From Bifidobacterium aquikefiri (GTDB lineage Bacteria > Actinomycetota > Actinomycetes > Actinomycetales > Bifidobacteriaceae), in the NCBI RefSeq assembly GCF_002259795.1, contig NZ_MWXA01000005.1:248001-312000 (forward strand): a stretch of DNA of 64,000 nucleotides, read 5' to 3'. The notes beneath the pieces were generated by a model. That model was not told the DNA's origin, did no database searches, and saw only the letters and a list, made by a program, of their open reading frames with translations. The position numbers were made by a program, and so were the translations under genes. Positions 53,963 through 63,094 of the stretch are shown one piece after another. Position 1 is the stretch's first letter, and every line of letters begins with the position of its first letter.

Positions 53963-56360
53963 GTATTGGCGCGCAGCTAACTACCTCTCTATCGGCCAGA
54001 TTTACCTTCGCAGCAACCCGCTTATGAAGGAGCCTTTCACTCGGGACGACGTGAAGTACCGTCTCGTTGGTCACTGGGGCACAACACCAGGCCTTAACTT
54101 CCTTATCGGGCACATCAACAGACTCATTGCTGAGCATCAGCAGAACACCGTGATTATCATGGGACCTGGCCACGGCGGCCCAGCGGGCACGGCCCAGTCC
54201 TACCTCGACGGAACGTACACCGAGTACTATCCGCAGATCACGAACGATGAGTCCGGCATGCAGAAGTTCTTCCGTCAGTTCTCTTATCCTGGCGGCATTC
54301 CTTCTCACTTTGCACCTGAGACTCCTGGTTCGATCCATGAAGGTGGAGAGCTCGGATATGCACTGTCACACGCCTATGGCGCCGTGATGAACAACCCAAG
54401 CCTCTTCGTCCCAGCTATCGTCGGCGACGGCGAAGCCGAAACGGGCCCTCTGGCCACCGGTTGGCAGTCCAACAAGCTTGTGAACCCACGCACCGACGGC
54501 ATCGTTCTGCCAATCCTGCACCTCAACGGATACAAGATTGCCAACCCGACGATTCTTTCCCGTATTTCCGACGAAGAGCTGCATGACTTCTTCCACGGCA
54601 TGGGATATGAGCCATACGAGTTCGTCGCAGGATTCGATGACGAGGATCATCTCTCGATTCACCGTCGTTTCGCCGATCTCTTCGAGACCGTGTTCGACGA
54701 AATCTGCGAGATCAAGGCCACCGCGCAAACCGACGACATGACTCGTCCGTTCTACCCGATGATTATCTTCCGCACGCCAAAGGGCTGGACCTGCCCGAAG
54801 TTCATCGACGGCAAGAAGACCGAAGGTTCATGGCGCGCACACCAGGTTCCTCTGGTTTCCGCCCGCGACACCGAGGCTCACTTCGAGATCCTCAAGAACT
54901 GGCTCGAAAGCTACAAGCCTGCCGAGCTGTTCGATGAGAACGGATCGGTCCGCGCCGACGTCACCAGCTTCATGCCTGAGGGCGAACTGCGTATCGGCCA
55001 GAACCCGAACGCCAATGGCGGACGCATTCGCGAAGATCTCAAGCTTCCTAACCTCGACGACTATGCAGTTCGCGAGGTCGAGAAGTATGGTCACGGCTGG
55101 GGACAGCTTGAGGCGACACGTCGTCTTGGTGTCTACACCCGCGACATCATCAAGCTCAATCCTGATTCATTCCGTATCTTCGGACCAGACGAGACCGCTT
55201 CCAATCGTCTCTCGGCGGCTTATGAAGTTACCGACAAGCAGTGGGATGCCGGTTACCTCTCAAAGCAGGTCGACGAGCACATGTCCGTCAGCGGTCAGGT
55301 CACTGAGCAGCTCTCCGAACACCAGATGGAAGGCTTCCTCGAAGGCTACCTGCTCACCGGCCGTCATGGCATCTGGAGCTCCTATGAGTCCTTCGTCCAT
55401 GTGATTGATTCCATGTTGAACCAGCACGCCAAGTGGCTTGAGGCGACAGTTCGTGAGATTCCTTGGCGCAAGCCGATTTCCTCGATGAACTTGCTTGTCA
55501 GCTCCCACGTATGGCGTCAGGATCACAATGGCTTCAGCCACCAGGATCCGGGCGTGGTCGACATCCTGCTCAACAAGAACTTCAACAACGACCACGTCGT
55601 TGGAATCTACTTCCCAGCAGATTCCAACCTCCTGCTCGCCGTTGCAGAGCGCGCCTACAAGTCGACGAACAAGATCAACGCGATCATCGCCGGCAAGCAG
55701 CCAGCCGCCACATGGGTCTCCCTCGACGAGGCTCGTGCAGAGCTGGAGAAGGGTGCCGCTGAGTGGAAGTGGGCTTCCAACGTCGATAGCAATGACGACG
55801 TAGATGTTGTGCTCGGTTGCGCGGGCGACGTTCCTACCCAGGAAATTCTCGCTGCCGCAGACAAGCTCAACAAGTTGGGCGTCAAGTTCAAGGTCGTCAA
55901 CGTTGTGGATCTGTTGAAGATTCAGAACGCCTCCGAGAACAATGAAGCCCTCTCCGATGCAGAGTTCACTGATCTGTTCACCGCTGACAAGCCTGTCCTC
56001 TTCGCATATCACGCATATGCTCGTGAGATTCGCAGCCTTATCTGGGATCGTCCAAACCACGACAACTTCAATGTTCACGGCTACGAGGAGCAAGGTTCCA
56101 CAACCACTCCATACGACATGGTTCGTGTCAACAACATCGATCGTTACGAGCTCACCGCCGAGGCACTGCGTGCAGTCGACGCAGACAAGTTCTCCGACGA
56201 AATCGACAAGCTCGAACAATTCCGCAAGGATGCGTTCCAGTTCGCGGTTGACAAGGGCTATGACCACCCTGACTACACCGACTGGGTGTGGCCAGATGTC
56301 AAGACCGACGTTCCTGGAGCGGTCACCGCTACTGCAGCAACTGCAGGAGACAACGAGTAG
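53883..56360 (+). CDS. xfp: Xylulose-5-phosphate/fructose-6-phosphate phosphoketolase
   Basis: An 825-residue ThDP enzyme, the key enzyme of the bifid shunt. It splits fructose-6-P or xylulose-5-P with phosphate into acetyl-phosphate plus erythrose-4-P or glyceraldehyde-3-P. Seen are [40 protein letters not shown] and the ThDP-binding [18 protein letters not shown], with [18 protein letters not shown] in the C-terminal half and [12 protein letters not shown] later; all are phosphoketolase signatures. Length is that of bifidobacterial Xfp. Codon use is strongly biased to frequent C-ending codons, as in highly expressed genes. A strong terminator follows. Confidence 0.98.
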   Translation: MTNPVIGTPWKKLENPVSEETLEAVDRYWRAANYLSIGQIYLRSNPLMKEPFTRDDVKYRLVGHWGTTPGLNFLIGHINRLIAEHQQNTVIIMGPGHGGPAGTAQSYLDGTYTEYYPQITNDESGMQKFFRQFSYPGGIPSHFAPETPGSIHEGGELGYALSHAYGAVMNNPSLFVPAIVGDGEAETGPLATGWQSNKLVNPRTDGIVLPILHLNGYKIANPTILSRISDEELHDFFHGMGYEPYEFVAGFDDEDHLSIHRRFADLFETVFDEICEIKATAQTDDMTRPFYPMIIFRTPKGWTCPKFIDGKKTEGSWRAHQVPLVSARDTEAHFEILKNWLESYKPAELFDENGSVRADVTSFMPEGELRIGQNPNANGGRIREDLKLPNLDDYAVREVEKYGHGWGQLEATRRLGVYTRDIIKLNPDSFRIFGPDETASNRLSAAYEVTDKQWDAGYLSKQVDEHMSVSGQVTEQLSEHQMEGFLEGYLLTGRHGIWSSYESFVHVIDSMLNQHAKWLEATVREIPWRKPISSMNLLVSSHVWRQDHNGFSHQDPGVVDILLNKNFNNDHVVGIYFPADSNLLLAVAERAYKSTNKINAIIAGKQPAATWVSLDEARAELEKGAAEWKWASNVDSNDDVDVVLGCAGDVPTQEILAAADKLNKLGVKFKVVNVVDLLKIQNASENNEALSDAEFTDLFTADKPVLFAYHAYAREIRSLIWDRPNHDNFNVHGYEEQGSTTTPYDMVRVNNIDRYELTAEALRAVDADKFSDEIDKLEQFRKDAFQFAVDKGYDHPDYTDWVWPDVKTDVPGAVTATAATAGDNE

Positions 56361-56381
56361 TTTTTATCTGCAACTCACCAG

Positions 56382-56411
56382 AAAGCCCCGAATCCAACGA
56401 TTCGGGGCTTT
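56382..56411 (+). terminator. Terminator of xfp
   Basis: AAAGCCCCGAATC (56382-56394) pairs perfectly over 13 bp with GATTCGGGGCTTT (56399-56411) around the 4-base loop CAAC, 21 bases after the xfp stop. The stem ends in UUU followed by CCC, a short U-run. Confidence 0.85.
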
Positions 56412-56636
56412 CCCGTATACATGCCGCTCCGCAATCTCATAAGCTCGCAATCTCATAAAGCATTCGGAATCATTTTTACAATAGATAAAATTTCGAGATA
56501 TCAGTAATGAAGTACATATAGACTGGATGCAAACACAACACGTGAACACGCCAATTGAGATTATTGGATTACAATTTGCTGTGGAACCATGCACATTGTA
56601 GTCATGGCTTAACCTAATCTCGAAGAGGAGAGACCA

Positions 56637-58313
56637 TTGAGTCTTACAACCAGCTTCACCCTATTGAGTCCTGAATCGGCAAACGGTCGCAACGTTGTTG
56701 CTTATGGCTTGGTCAATCTGTTGTCACACCACAAAAGAACGGCTGTTTTCCGCCCAATCGCCTGCCGTCATGAACAGTTCACCAACGATTTGATTGAAGC
56801 CACGGGAAACGACTTATCACTCGACAACGTCCGTGCCACCTGCCCCAAAGAGGCCCGACAAGACAGCGACAAGGCAAGAGGCACCATCGTGTCTGCCTAT
56901 TATCATCTGCTGAGCACCTACACTCCAGAAATCACCGTCATCGTTGGCACAGACAAATCAAAGATCGCCGATCCGACGCTGTTTAGCCTCAATGCAGAGA
57001 TAGCCGCAGATTTGAAATCCCCCGTGGTACTGGCCGTCTGCTCCATCGGCAGAACCGCCAAGCAGCTACTTGAAACCGTCAAGGCGCATATCAAGGCAGT
57101 GCAACAGGCAGGCAGCGCTGTAGTGGCATTGTTCATCACTGGCTGTACCGAAGACAATCTCGATGAAATGAAAGAGGCCGTACTCCCCCTCGATCTTCCA
57201 GCATGGTCCATTCCCGCCGTTTCCATCGAAGCTGGCAATGCCGAAGATCTAGGCAATGCACTTCAAGCCTTCAACAGCAATGTTGATAGCGATGCGATCC
57301 TTTCAGCTCTTGCATGCCCAGCAGCCCTTTCCGAAACTCCATGTTCATTCCAGTTCGGTCTCCTGACCAAGGCTCAGGAAACCCGCAAAACAATAGTCCT
57401 TCCAGAAGGTGAAGACGATAGGATCATCAGATCCGCGGACTTTTTGCTCTCTCGCTCGATTGTTGATTTGATCATTGTCGGTGAACGAGACGAGATTCTT
57501 GCTCGAGGCAAGAAACTGGGACTGCTGAATCTTGATCACGCAAAATTCCAATCCATGAATGATGAAACCATGTTGGAAACCATGGCATCAAAGCTGTGCG
57601 AACTCCGAGCGAAAAAAGGCATGACCGAAGAAAAGGCTCGTCTTGCGCTGAAGGATGCCTCATATTTCGGTACCATGCTTGTCGTTCTTGGACTTGCCGA
57701 TGGCCTTGTTTCAGGCGCCATCAATTCAACGGCAAATACTGTCCGCCCTGCCTTGCAGCTCATTAAGACAAAACCCAATGCTTCAATCGTTTCCGGTGCA
57801 TTCCTGATGTGTTTCAGGGATCACGTGGCTGTATTCGCTGATTGTGCCATCAATCTCAATCCGAATCCCGAACAATTGGCCGATATAGCCGCTCAGTCCG
57901 CCGAAACTGCTCGAGCATTCGGCATCGACCCCAAGGTTGGCATGCTCTCGTATTCAACCCTTGGCTCTGGAAAGGGACCCGATGTCGATCTGGTCGAGGA
58001 AGCCACGTCAATCCTGCACGAGAAGGAGCCCGACTTGCCTGTCGTTGGCCCCATCCAGTTCGATGCTGCGTGGTCACCTGAAGTTGCAGCATCAAAGGCC
58101 AAAGGCAATCCTGTCGCCGGGCATGTGAATGTATTCATATTCCCGAACCTGAGTGCCGGGAACATTGCATACAAGGCCGTGCAGCGCTCTTCGGGAGCTG
58201 TCGCTGTCGGACCGATTCTGCAGGGTCTCAACAAGCCGGTCAATGATCTCTCCCGCGGTGCCTTGGTGGAAGACATCATCAACACGGTCGCCCTCACAGC
58301 AATTTCTGCGTGA
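56637..58313 (+). CDS. pta: Phosphate acetyltransferase
   Basis: A 558-residue enzyme exchanging acetyl between CoA and phosphate. The C-terminal catalytic PTA_PTB domain covers about 235-555 (IVLPEGEDDRIIRSADFLL, FGTMLVVLGLADGLVSGA, KPNASIVSGAFLMCF, GKGPDVDLVEEA, FPNLSAGNIAYKAVQR in pieces). The N-terminal 230 residues form a degenerate P-loop/DRTGG-type region without a canonical Walker A, and the protein is shorter than the 700-residue enterobacterial form. The start is TTG at 56637 with GAGGAG six bases upstream. With ackA 167 bases downstream it links acetyl-phosphate, acetate and acetyl-CoA. Confidence 0.95.
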   Translation: MSLTTSFTLLSPESANGRNVVAYGLVNLLSHHKRTAVFRPIACRHEQFTNDLIEATGNDLSLDNVRATCPKEARQDSDKARGTIVSAYYHLLSTYTPEITVIVGTDKSKIADPTLFSLNAEIAADLKSPVVLAVCSIGRTAKQLLETVKAHIKAVQQAGSAVVALFITGCTEDNLDEMKEAVLPLDLPAWSIPAVSIEAGNAEDLGNALQAFNSNVDSDAILSALACPAALSETPCSFQFGLLTKAQETRKTIVLPEGEDDRIIRSADFLLSRSIVDLIIVGERDEILARGKKLGLLNLDHAKFQSMNDETMLETMASKLCELRAKKGMTEEKARLALKDASYFGTMLVVLGLADGLVSGAINSTANTVRPALQLIKTKPNASIVSGAFLMCFRDHVAVFADCAINLNPNPEQLADIAAQSAETARAFGIDPKVGMLSYSTLGSGKGPDVDLVEEATSILHEKEPDLPVVGPIQFDAAWSPEVAASKAKGNPVAGHVNVFIFPNLSAGNIAYKAVQRSSGAVAVGPILQGLNKPVNDLSRGALVEDIINTVALTAISA

Positions 58314-58479
58314 ACTGACTTCACATTGCACACACTCAAAGCAGCGCAGCAAACGATTCTCGGAGGTTGTACAGTCGCCATGAACTTTAGTCATAGCGAC
58401 TCGACTTGTTTCCCCCAGCGAGTAGTCTGAAACGGCAGGGAGCAGTAGCTCCATATCATCACATCAGGAGGATGCCACA

Positions 58480-59706
58480 ATGGCAAAAACCGTCCTTGTT
58501 ATCAATTCAGGTTCGAGTTCCATCAAATATCAGCTCGTTGACCTTGAAAGCGGAGAGGGACTTGCCTCTGGCCTCGTCGAGAAGATCGGCGAACCGTCAG
58601 ATGGTCATTACAAGCACGAATTCAATGGAGAAAAGCACGAGCTCGAAGAACCAATTCCAGATCACGAAGTTGGTTTGAAACGCGTTCTTGGTTTCTTCGA
58701 AGAGTATGGCCCAAGCTTGAAGAACTCGGGCATCGTTGCCGTTGGTCACCGCGTCGTTCAGGGCGGATCCGTATTCCCAAAGCCAGCCTTGGTCACCGAC
58801 AAGACCATCGCCCAGGTCAAGAACCTTGCCGTTCTTGCACCTCTGCACAATGGCCCTGAGGCGACGGGTGCCGAAGTTATGCGCGCCCTTCTGCCAGATA
58901 CCCCTCAGGTATTCGTGTTCGATAGTTCCTTCTTCTTCCAGCTGCCAAAGTATGCCAGCACCTATGCATTGAACAAGGAAATCGCCGACCAATATCATAT
59001 TCGTCGTTACGGCGCCCACGGCACCAGCCACGAATATGTCGGTTCACAGGTTCCAGATTTAATTGGCAAGCCTGCCGAAGGACTGAAGCAGATCGTGCTC
59101 CATATCGGCAACGGTGCTTCGGCCTCCGCTCAGATTTCCGGAAAGCCAGTCGAGACATCCATGGGTCTGACCCCACTCGAAGGTCTCGTCATGGGTGGAC
59201 GCACAGGCGATATCGATCCAGCCGTCGTCTTCCATCTCATTCGCAACGCGCACATGAGCGTCGACGAGCTTGATACCCTCTTCAACAAGCACTCAGGATT
59301 GATGGGCATGACCGGTCACGGCGATATGCGCGAAATTCACAAGATGATTGCCGCTGGCGATGAAAATGCCAAGCTGGCTCTTGATGTCTACGTACACCGC
59401 ATCGTTGGCTACATCGGCAATTACGCTGCCCAGATGGGTGGAGTAGATGTCATCACATTCACTGCAGGCGTTGGCGAGAATGATGAGATTGTGCGTCGCA
59501 TGGTTGCTCACAAACTCTCCCCGTTCGGTGTGAAACTTGACGAGAAGAAGAATGATACGCGTTCCAAGGAACCACGAATCATTTCTGAACCAGACAGCAA
59601 GATCACGCTCTGCATCATTCCAACCAATGAAGAACTCTCCATCGCACGCCAGTCCGCAACGATTGCAGATCAGGGCGACTCCTATGGCAACACCTTCACC
59701 AAGTAA
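58480..59706 (+). CDS. ackA: Acetate kinase
   Basis: A 408-residue ASKHA-fold kinase that makes ATP and acetate from acetyl-phosphate, the main energy step of the bifid shunt. Motifs: VLVINSGSSSIKYQLVD at the N-terminus, YHIRRYGAHGTSHEYV near residue 170, LHIGNGASASAQISGKPVET, then MGLTPLEGLVMGGRTGDIDP and FTAGVGENDEIVR. AGGAGG lies six to eight bases before the ATG. A strong terminator follows, so pta and ackA may share a transcript or be independent; no hairpin with U-run was found between them. Confidence 0.98.
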   Translation: MAKTVLVINSGSSSIKYQLVDLESGEGLASGLVEKIGEPSDGHYKHEFNGEKHELEEPIPDHEVGLKRVLGFFEEYGPSLKNSGIVAVGHRVVQGGSVFPKPALVTDKTIAQVKNLAVLAPLHNGPEATGAEVMRALLPDTPQVFVFDSSFFFQLPKYASTYALNKEIADQYHIRRYGAHGTSHEYVGSQVPDLIGKPAEGLKQIVLHIGNGASASAQISGKPVETSMGLTPLEGLVMGGRTGDIDPAVVFHLIRNAHMSVDELDTLFNKHSGLMGMTGHGDMREIHKMIAAGDENAKLALDVYVHRIVGYIGNYAAQMGGVDVITFTAGVGENDEIVRRMVAHKLSPFGVKLDEKKNDTRSKEPRIISEPDSKITLCIIPTNEELSIARQSATIADQGDSYGNTFTK

Positions 59707-59731
59707 GTTGTTGCAACGAATCCACTAGTTG

Positions 59732-59778
59732 AAACCCGTCTCAGTGCTTGATATGACTCGCATTGAGACGGGTTTTTT
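59732..59778 (+). terminator. Rho-independent terminator of ackA
   Basis: AAACCCGTCTCA (59732-59743) pairs with TGAGACGGGTTT (59764-59775), with extra TGC/GCA pairing inside, and is followed by a T-run to 59778. It starts 26 bases after the ackA stop. Confidence 0.92.
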
Positions 59779-59789
59779 CTATCATGTGA

Positions 59790-59930
59790 AATTCGCGGAC
59801 TGCTCCTGAGCGGAGCATAGCGGAGTCGAGAGATCCCATCTCAGCGATGCCGACGGATGAGATCCCTCGGCTCTGCTCGGGATGACGGGAAGGAATGCAG
59901 CTCGAAATGACGGGAGAGGAGCATGGCATC
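59790..59930. repeat. GC-rich intergenic block with internal repeats
   Basis: The stretch has GAGATCCC twice (near 59831 and 59868), GGGATGACGGGA and GAAATGACGGGA as a near-repeat, and small palindromes such as GCTCCtgagcGGAGC. It resembles the short GATCCCTCGGCTCTGCTCGG-type intergenic repeats found in several genomes, but only one block is in this window. No gene was found here. Confidence 0.45.
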
Positions 59931-60001
59931 AACTGGAACGAATTACACACCAGCGAAGACTAAAAGCCACGCTCCTGCCTATAACCCCGTTTCTCTGATG
60001 G

Positions 60002-61084
60002 TCACTGCGACAGTTTATCGGTCTTGCGCCACTGTTCGATGCCAAATTTGATGAAGAGAGCGAAGACATAGAACACTACGATTGCAGCGACAACGGTTTC
60101 GACTTTCTGAACGGTGAAAAGCCAGGTTGGAACCAACCAGCCGACACCACGAAACAGTGAAAGAGATTTGAGCAGGGCGGTTGCCGTGATCACGAAAGGA
60201 AATGTCATCGCCGCATATGATGGCGCGAAGGGCAGACGCAGCAGAGCAGGCATCTGGGTCAATACAAAGGCGAAGAGCAACTGTGCGCAGATAACCATGA
60301 TCAGAACGAATACCGGGTTGGGATGTGTTTCGGCTGTAGTATAGCCAGCGATCGAGAGGCTCATAGGCGCCGCATAGATGGCGATGGTCGGACGAGCGGC
60401 TTGTGCCACGGGAATCTTGGCCATGCGCAGGGTTACCACGACGAATGTGACTGCATAGAACACGAATCCGCACCAGAAGATGATAAGACCGAATGCTTGC
60501 TGTTCTACGGGCTGTGACGTCGCTGATGCTACGACAATGCCGACGAATCCCACGAACCATGTCGGGAAAACGTTCGCGAGATCGAAATGCTTGACAATGA
60601 AGCGGCTGGCGATGTGGACCATGAGCACGATGTTGCAGCTGACGGCAAAATACCATAGAGCCACGGCCAAGGTCTTGAGAATACCACCTGCTGGAGCGAT
60701 GTACGACGCATACTGCATGAGTGACATGAGAATGGTCGCCGAGACAGGCGCAACAACCGGATTTGACATATCTTCAGCCAAGACCACGCCCGGGTGCAAG
60801 AAAAATTTGGTGATGATCGTCATGAAGAGTGGAAGAGGAAGAATTCCAAAGATAATATGAAGTGCTATTGCCTGCGATGGAAACATGCCTGCCAGCAGGT
60901 TGCCCAGCGCGAGCACGGCGAGGGTCAGACCACCCTTAGGAAGCGGAATGCCTCGATGATATGCCACAATGCGTGACTCTTTACGAATTTCTTCGGATAA
61001 TACGGTGAACGGGTTGCGACTTGCTAAGCCCGCGGTTTGCATGGATCGTTGTGAAATGGACATAATGATACTGTGCAACACCAT
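60002..61084 (-). CDS. TDT-family (TehA/SLAC1-like) membrane transporter
   Basis: A 360-residue protein with about ten membrane segments and few charged residues between 45 and 345, the layout of the tellurite-resistance/dicarboxylate transporter family. KGGLTLAVLALGNLLAGMFP near the N-terminus and FPTWFVGFVGIVVAS are the parts most like the family. Members carry malate, sulfite or anions, or confer tellurite tolerance; the substrate is unknown. It is divergent from the LysR regulator, 85 bases away, which probably controls it. The start could be 61084 or the ATG at 61063. Confidence 0.78.
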   Translation of the reverse strand: MVLHSIIMSISQRSMQTAGLASRNPFTVLSEEIRKESRIVAYHRGIPLPKGGLTLAVLALGNLLAGMFPSQAIALHIIFGILPLPLFMTIITKFFLHPGVVLAEDMSNPVVAPVSATILMSLMQYASYIAPAGGILKTLAVALWYFAVSCNIVLMVHIASRFIVKHFDLANVFPTWFVGFVGIVVASATSQPVEQQAFGLIIFWCGFVFYAVTFVVVTLRMAKIPVAQAARPTIAIYAAPMSLSIAGYTTAETHPNPVFVLIMVICAQLLFAFVLTQMPALLRLPFAPSYAAMTFPFVITATALLKSLSLFRGVGWLVPTWLFTVQKVETVVAAIVVFYVFALFIKFGIEQWRKTDKLSQ

Positions 61085-61119
61085 TTACTATTCTTCAAAT
61101 TACTAATAAAGATGTAATA

Positions 61120-61147
61120 TATTCATGATCGGAATGTCAAATGAATA
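61120..61147. promoter_or_regulatory. Inverted repeat in the TDT-LysR intergenic gap, candidate operator
   Basis: TATTCAT (61120-61126) and ATGAATA (61141-61147) are perfect 7-bp inverted arms with 14 bases between, in the AT-rich 85-base gap. LysR-type regulators usually bind such interrupted dyads beside their own gene, so it is a candidate autoregulatory site. Pattern inference only. Confidence 0.4.
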
Positions 61148-61169
61148 GTGCGGATTAAGGATTGCTAAG

Positions 61170-62132
61170 GTGCAAGCGAATGATATAAATCTCACAGTAT
61201 TGAATACTCTGATTGCCGTGTTCGAAACGCGTGAATTCACCGCTGCGGCAGATGAGCTGAAAATCTCGCAATCCACCGTTTCCAAGCGCATCGCCGGATT
61301 GGAAACGGTGTTTGGGAAAGCACTATTTATTCGCCGTACCAAAGGAGAACTGCAGCCAACCGACGCTGGTCGCTCCCTGTATGCCGATGCAACACAACTT
61401 ATACAGATGTGGAATACGACCGTCTATCACATGACAGAAAAGAATTTTCAGAAAACTCCATTCACTCTCCTGCTTTCACACACGGCATCGAGCACACTGC
61501 TGCCACAGCTCATTCGTGGACTGAAATCCCAACTGGATACGACAAATTTTTCAATGCGCACCATGAATTCCGATCACATCATCAGCTCCGTGGTGAACAA
61601 GAGTGCACATATGGGAATCATCGAAAAGCCCATCACCACCGATCTGGTGAATCTGAAGATACTCTGCGAAGACCAACTGGTGTTGGCCGGTGATATCACA
61701 GGCGTTACCCAGACGACCCGCGAAGACATGAAACCCAATAGTCCACACAACTCTTCATCCGCGAACGAGAAGTCTCAGCTTGCAATGGATGGAATGAAAA
61801 AACGTAAAACCAGCAATCCTGTTCACAGTGGAGTCTGGTTAGTGAGAGAGTCGGGGTCAGGGGTCAGATATTTCACCGATTTGTTCCTTCAATCTGAAGG
61901 AATATCTCCCGAGAACATCGTGGAACTCGATAGCAACGAAAAAATCAAGGCAGTGCTGTCCGCTGGCATAGGATGTACGGTGATGTCACAGAACTCAGTC
62001 CCTGCCGGTGTTACCACGCGTAAGCTCGGTACACCGTTCATCCGCAATTTCTATGCTGTCACGCCAAAAAGTGGGTTGAACCCAGCGCAACATGAAATTG
62101 CCGATACGATAGTTTCCCTATTGCAGGCGTGA
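61170..62132 (+). CDS. LysR-family transcriptional regulator
   Basis: A 320-residue regulator. The N-terminal winged HTH reads LIAVFETREFTAAADELKIS and QSTVSKRIAGLETVFGKALF (in sequence), then RRTKGELQPTDAGRSL, all typical of LysR. The effector domain follows (about 95-320). Between about residues 185 and 225 there is a polar, Ser/Asn/Lys-rich stretch (PNSPHNSSSANEKSQLAM) that interrupts the usual core and looks like a linker insertion. The start is GTG at 61170 with AAGG upstream. The divergent TDT transporter is the obvious target. Confidence 0.88.
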   Translation: MQANDINLTVLNTLIAVFETREFTAAADELKISQSTVSKRIAGLETVFGKALFIRRTKGELQPTDAGRSLYADATQLIQMWNTTVYHMTEKNFQKTPFTLLLSHTASSTLLPQLIRGLKSQLDTTNFSMRTMNSDHIISSVVNKSAHMGIIEKPITTDLVNLKILCEDQLVLAGDITGVTQTTREDMKPNSPHNSSSANEKSQLAMDGMKKRKTSNPVHSGVWLVRESGSGVRYFTDLFLQSEGISPENIVELDSNEKIKAVLSAGIGCTVMSQNSVPAGVTTRKLGTPFIRNFYAVTPKSGLNPAQHEIADTIVSLLQA

Positions 62133-62152
62133 CTGCCATGGATCTCAAATCA

Positions 62153-63022
62153 TTACCGCAGATATTCGAGGACCTTCGCATGCAGTTGACCGTTCGTGGC
62201 CAATCCGCAGCCACCCCAAGGCCCTGGATTGCCTTCGAGATCGGTAAATTGGCCCCCGGCTTCCGTGACGATAGGAACGAGTGCCGCCATGTCATATAGG
62301 TCGAGTTCTGGCTCAGCAGCGATATCAATCGCGCCCTGAGCCACGAGCATGTATTGCCAGAAATCGCCAAAACCGCGCAATCTCCATAGATTGTCGGTGA
62401 GTTCGATAAGTTTATCCCTATCACCCCGCTCTTTCCAACCCGATAATGACGACAACGACATTGATGCATGCTTGAGTTCGTTCACATTCGAAACATGGAT
62501 CCTCGAAGCATGATCAATGTCCATTCCCATGTATGCGCCACCATCTCGCACCGCAAACCAGCGATTATGCAAGAATGGTGACGACACCACGCCGACGACC
62601 AACTCATGGTTGACTTCAAGACCGATCAGCGTCGCCCAGACGGGCACGCCACGTACAAAGTTCTTCGTCCCATCAATGGGATCGAGAATCCAGCGGCGAC
62701 CCGTTGATTCAGCCTTGCCGAGTTCCTCTCCATAGACACTATCTCCAGGTCTGTTCTCTGCGATGACGTTGCGAAGCGCTCGTTCGGTCGCACGGTCGGC
62801 ATCAGTGACGGGGGTGTGATCCGGCTTGTCCTCGACATGGAGATCCAGCGCACCGAAGCGTGCGGAGGTTACCTTGTCCGCAGCATTGGCCATGGAAAGC
62901 GCAAGAGTCAGATCATCGTAGTACGGATTGCCTACGAGTTCGCCAGCAAAGGATTCATGTTGATATTGTGGTCTGAAATACTCATTGTCAATGGATGAGC
63001 TGTTGGGTGAGGTCTGTGACAT
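62153..63022 (-). CDS. hisN: Histidinol-phosphatase, inositol monophosphatase family
   Basis: A 289-residue Mg2+-dependent phosphatase. The metal site motifs are GEELGKAESTGRRWILDPID (with Glu of GEEL), DPIDGTKNFVRGVP and DLYDMAALVPIVTEAGGQFT. In actinobacteria the closest members dephosphorylate histidinol phosphate, but inositol-phosphatase activity is possible. The ATG at 63022 is chosen; the one at 63034 is next to GGAG and too close to it. The gene follows aroA on the same strand with about 70 bases between. The function name is an inference from family position. Confidence 0.8.
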   Translation of the reverse strand: MSQTSPNSSSIDNEYFRPQYQHESFAGELVGNPYYDDLTLALSMANAADKVTSARFGALDLHVEDKPDHTPVTDADRATERALRNVIAENRPGDSVYGEELGKAESTGRRWILDPIDGTKNFVRGVPVWATLIGLEVNHELVVGVVSSPFLHNRWFAVRDGGAYMGMDIDHASRIHVSNVNELKHASMSLSSLSGWKERGDRDKLIELTDNLWRLRGFGDFWQYMLVAQGAIDIAAEPELDLYDMAALVPIVTEAGGQFTDLEGNPGPWGGCGLATNGQLHAKVLEYLR

Positions 63023-63094
63023 ATTCGCTTTCATCTCCAGAAGTTGGGACGATGGATACTTTTCCCGCTGCATGTACCTGTAACGATAGTGCAC

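Noticed and set aside
55260-56267. 335-codon minus-strand frame opposite xfp
   Set aside because: Long antisense frame caused by the biased codon use of xfp; no motif.
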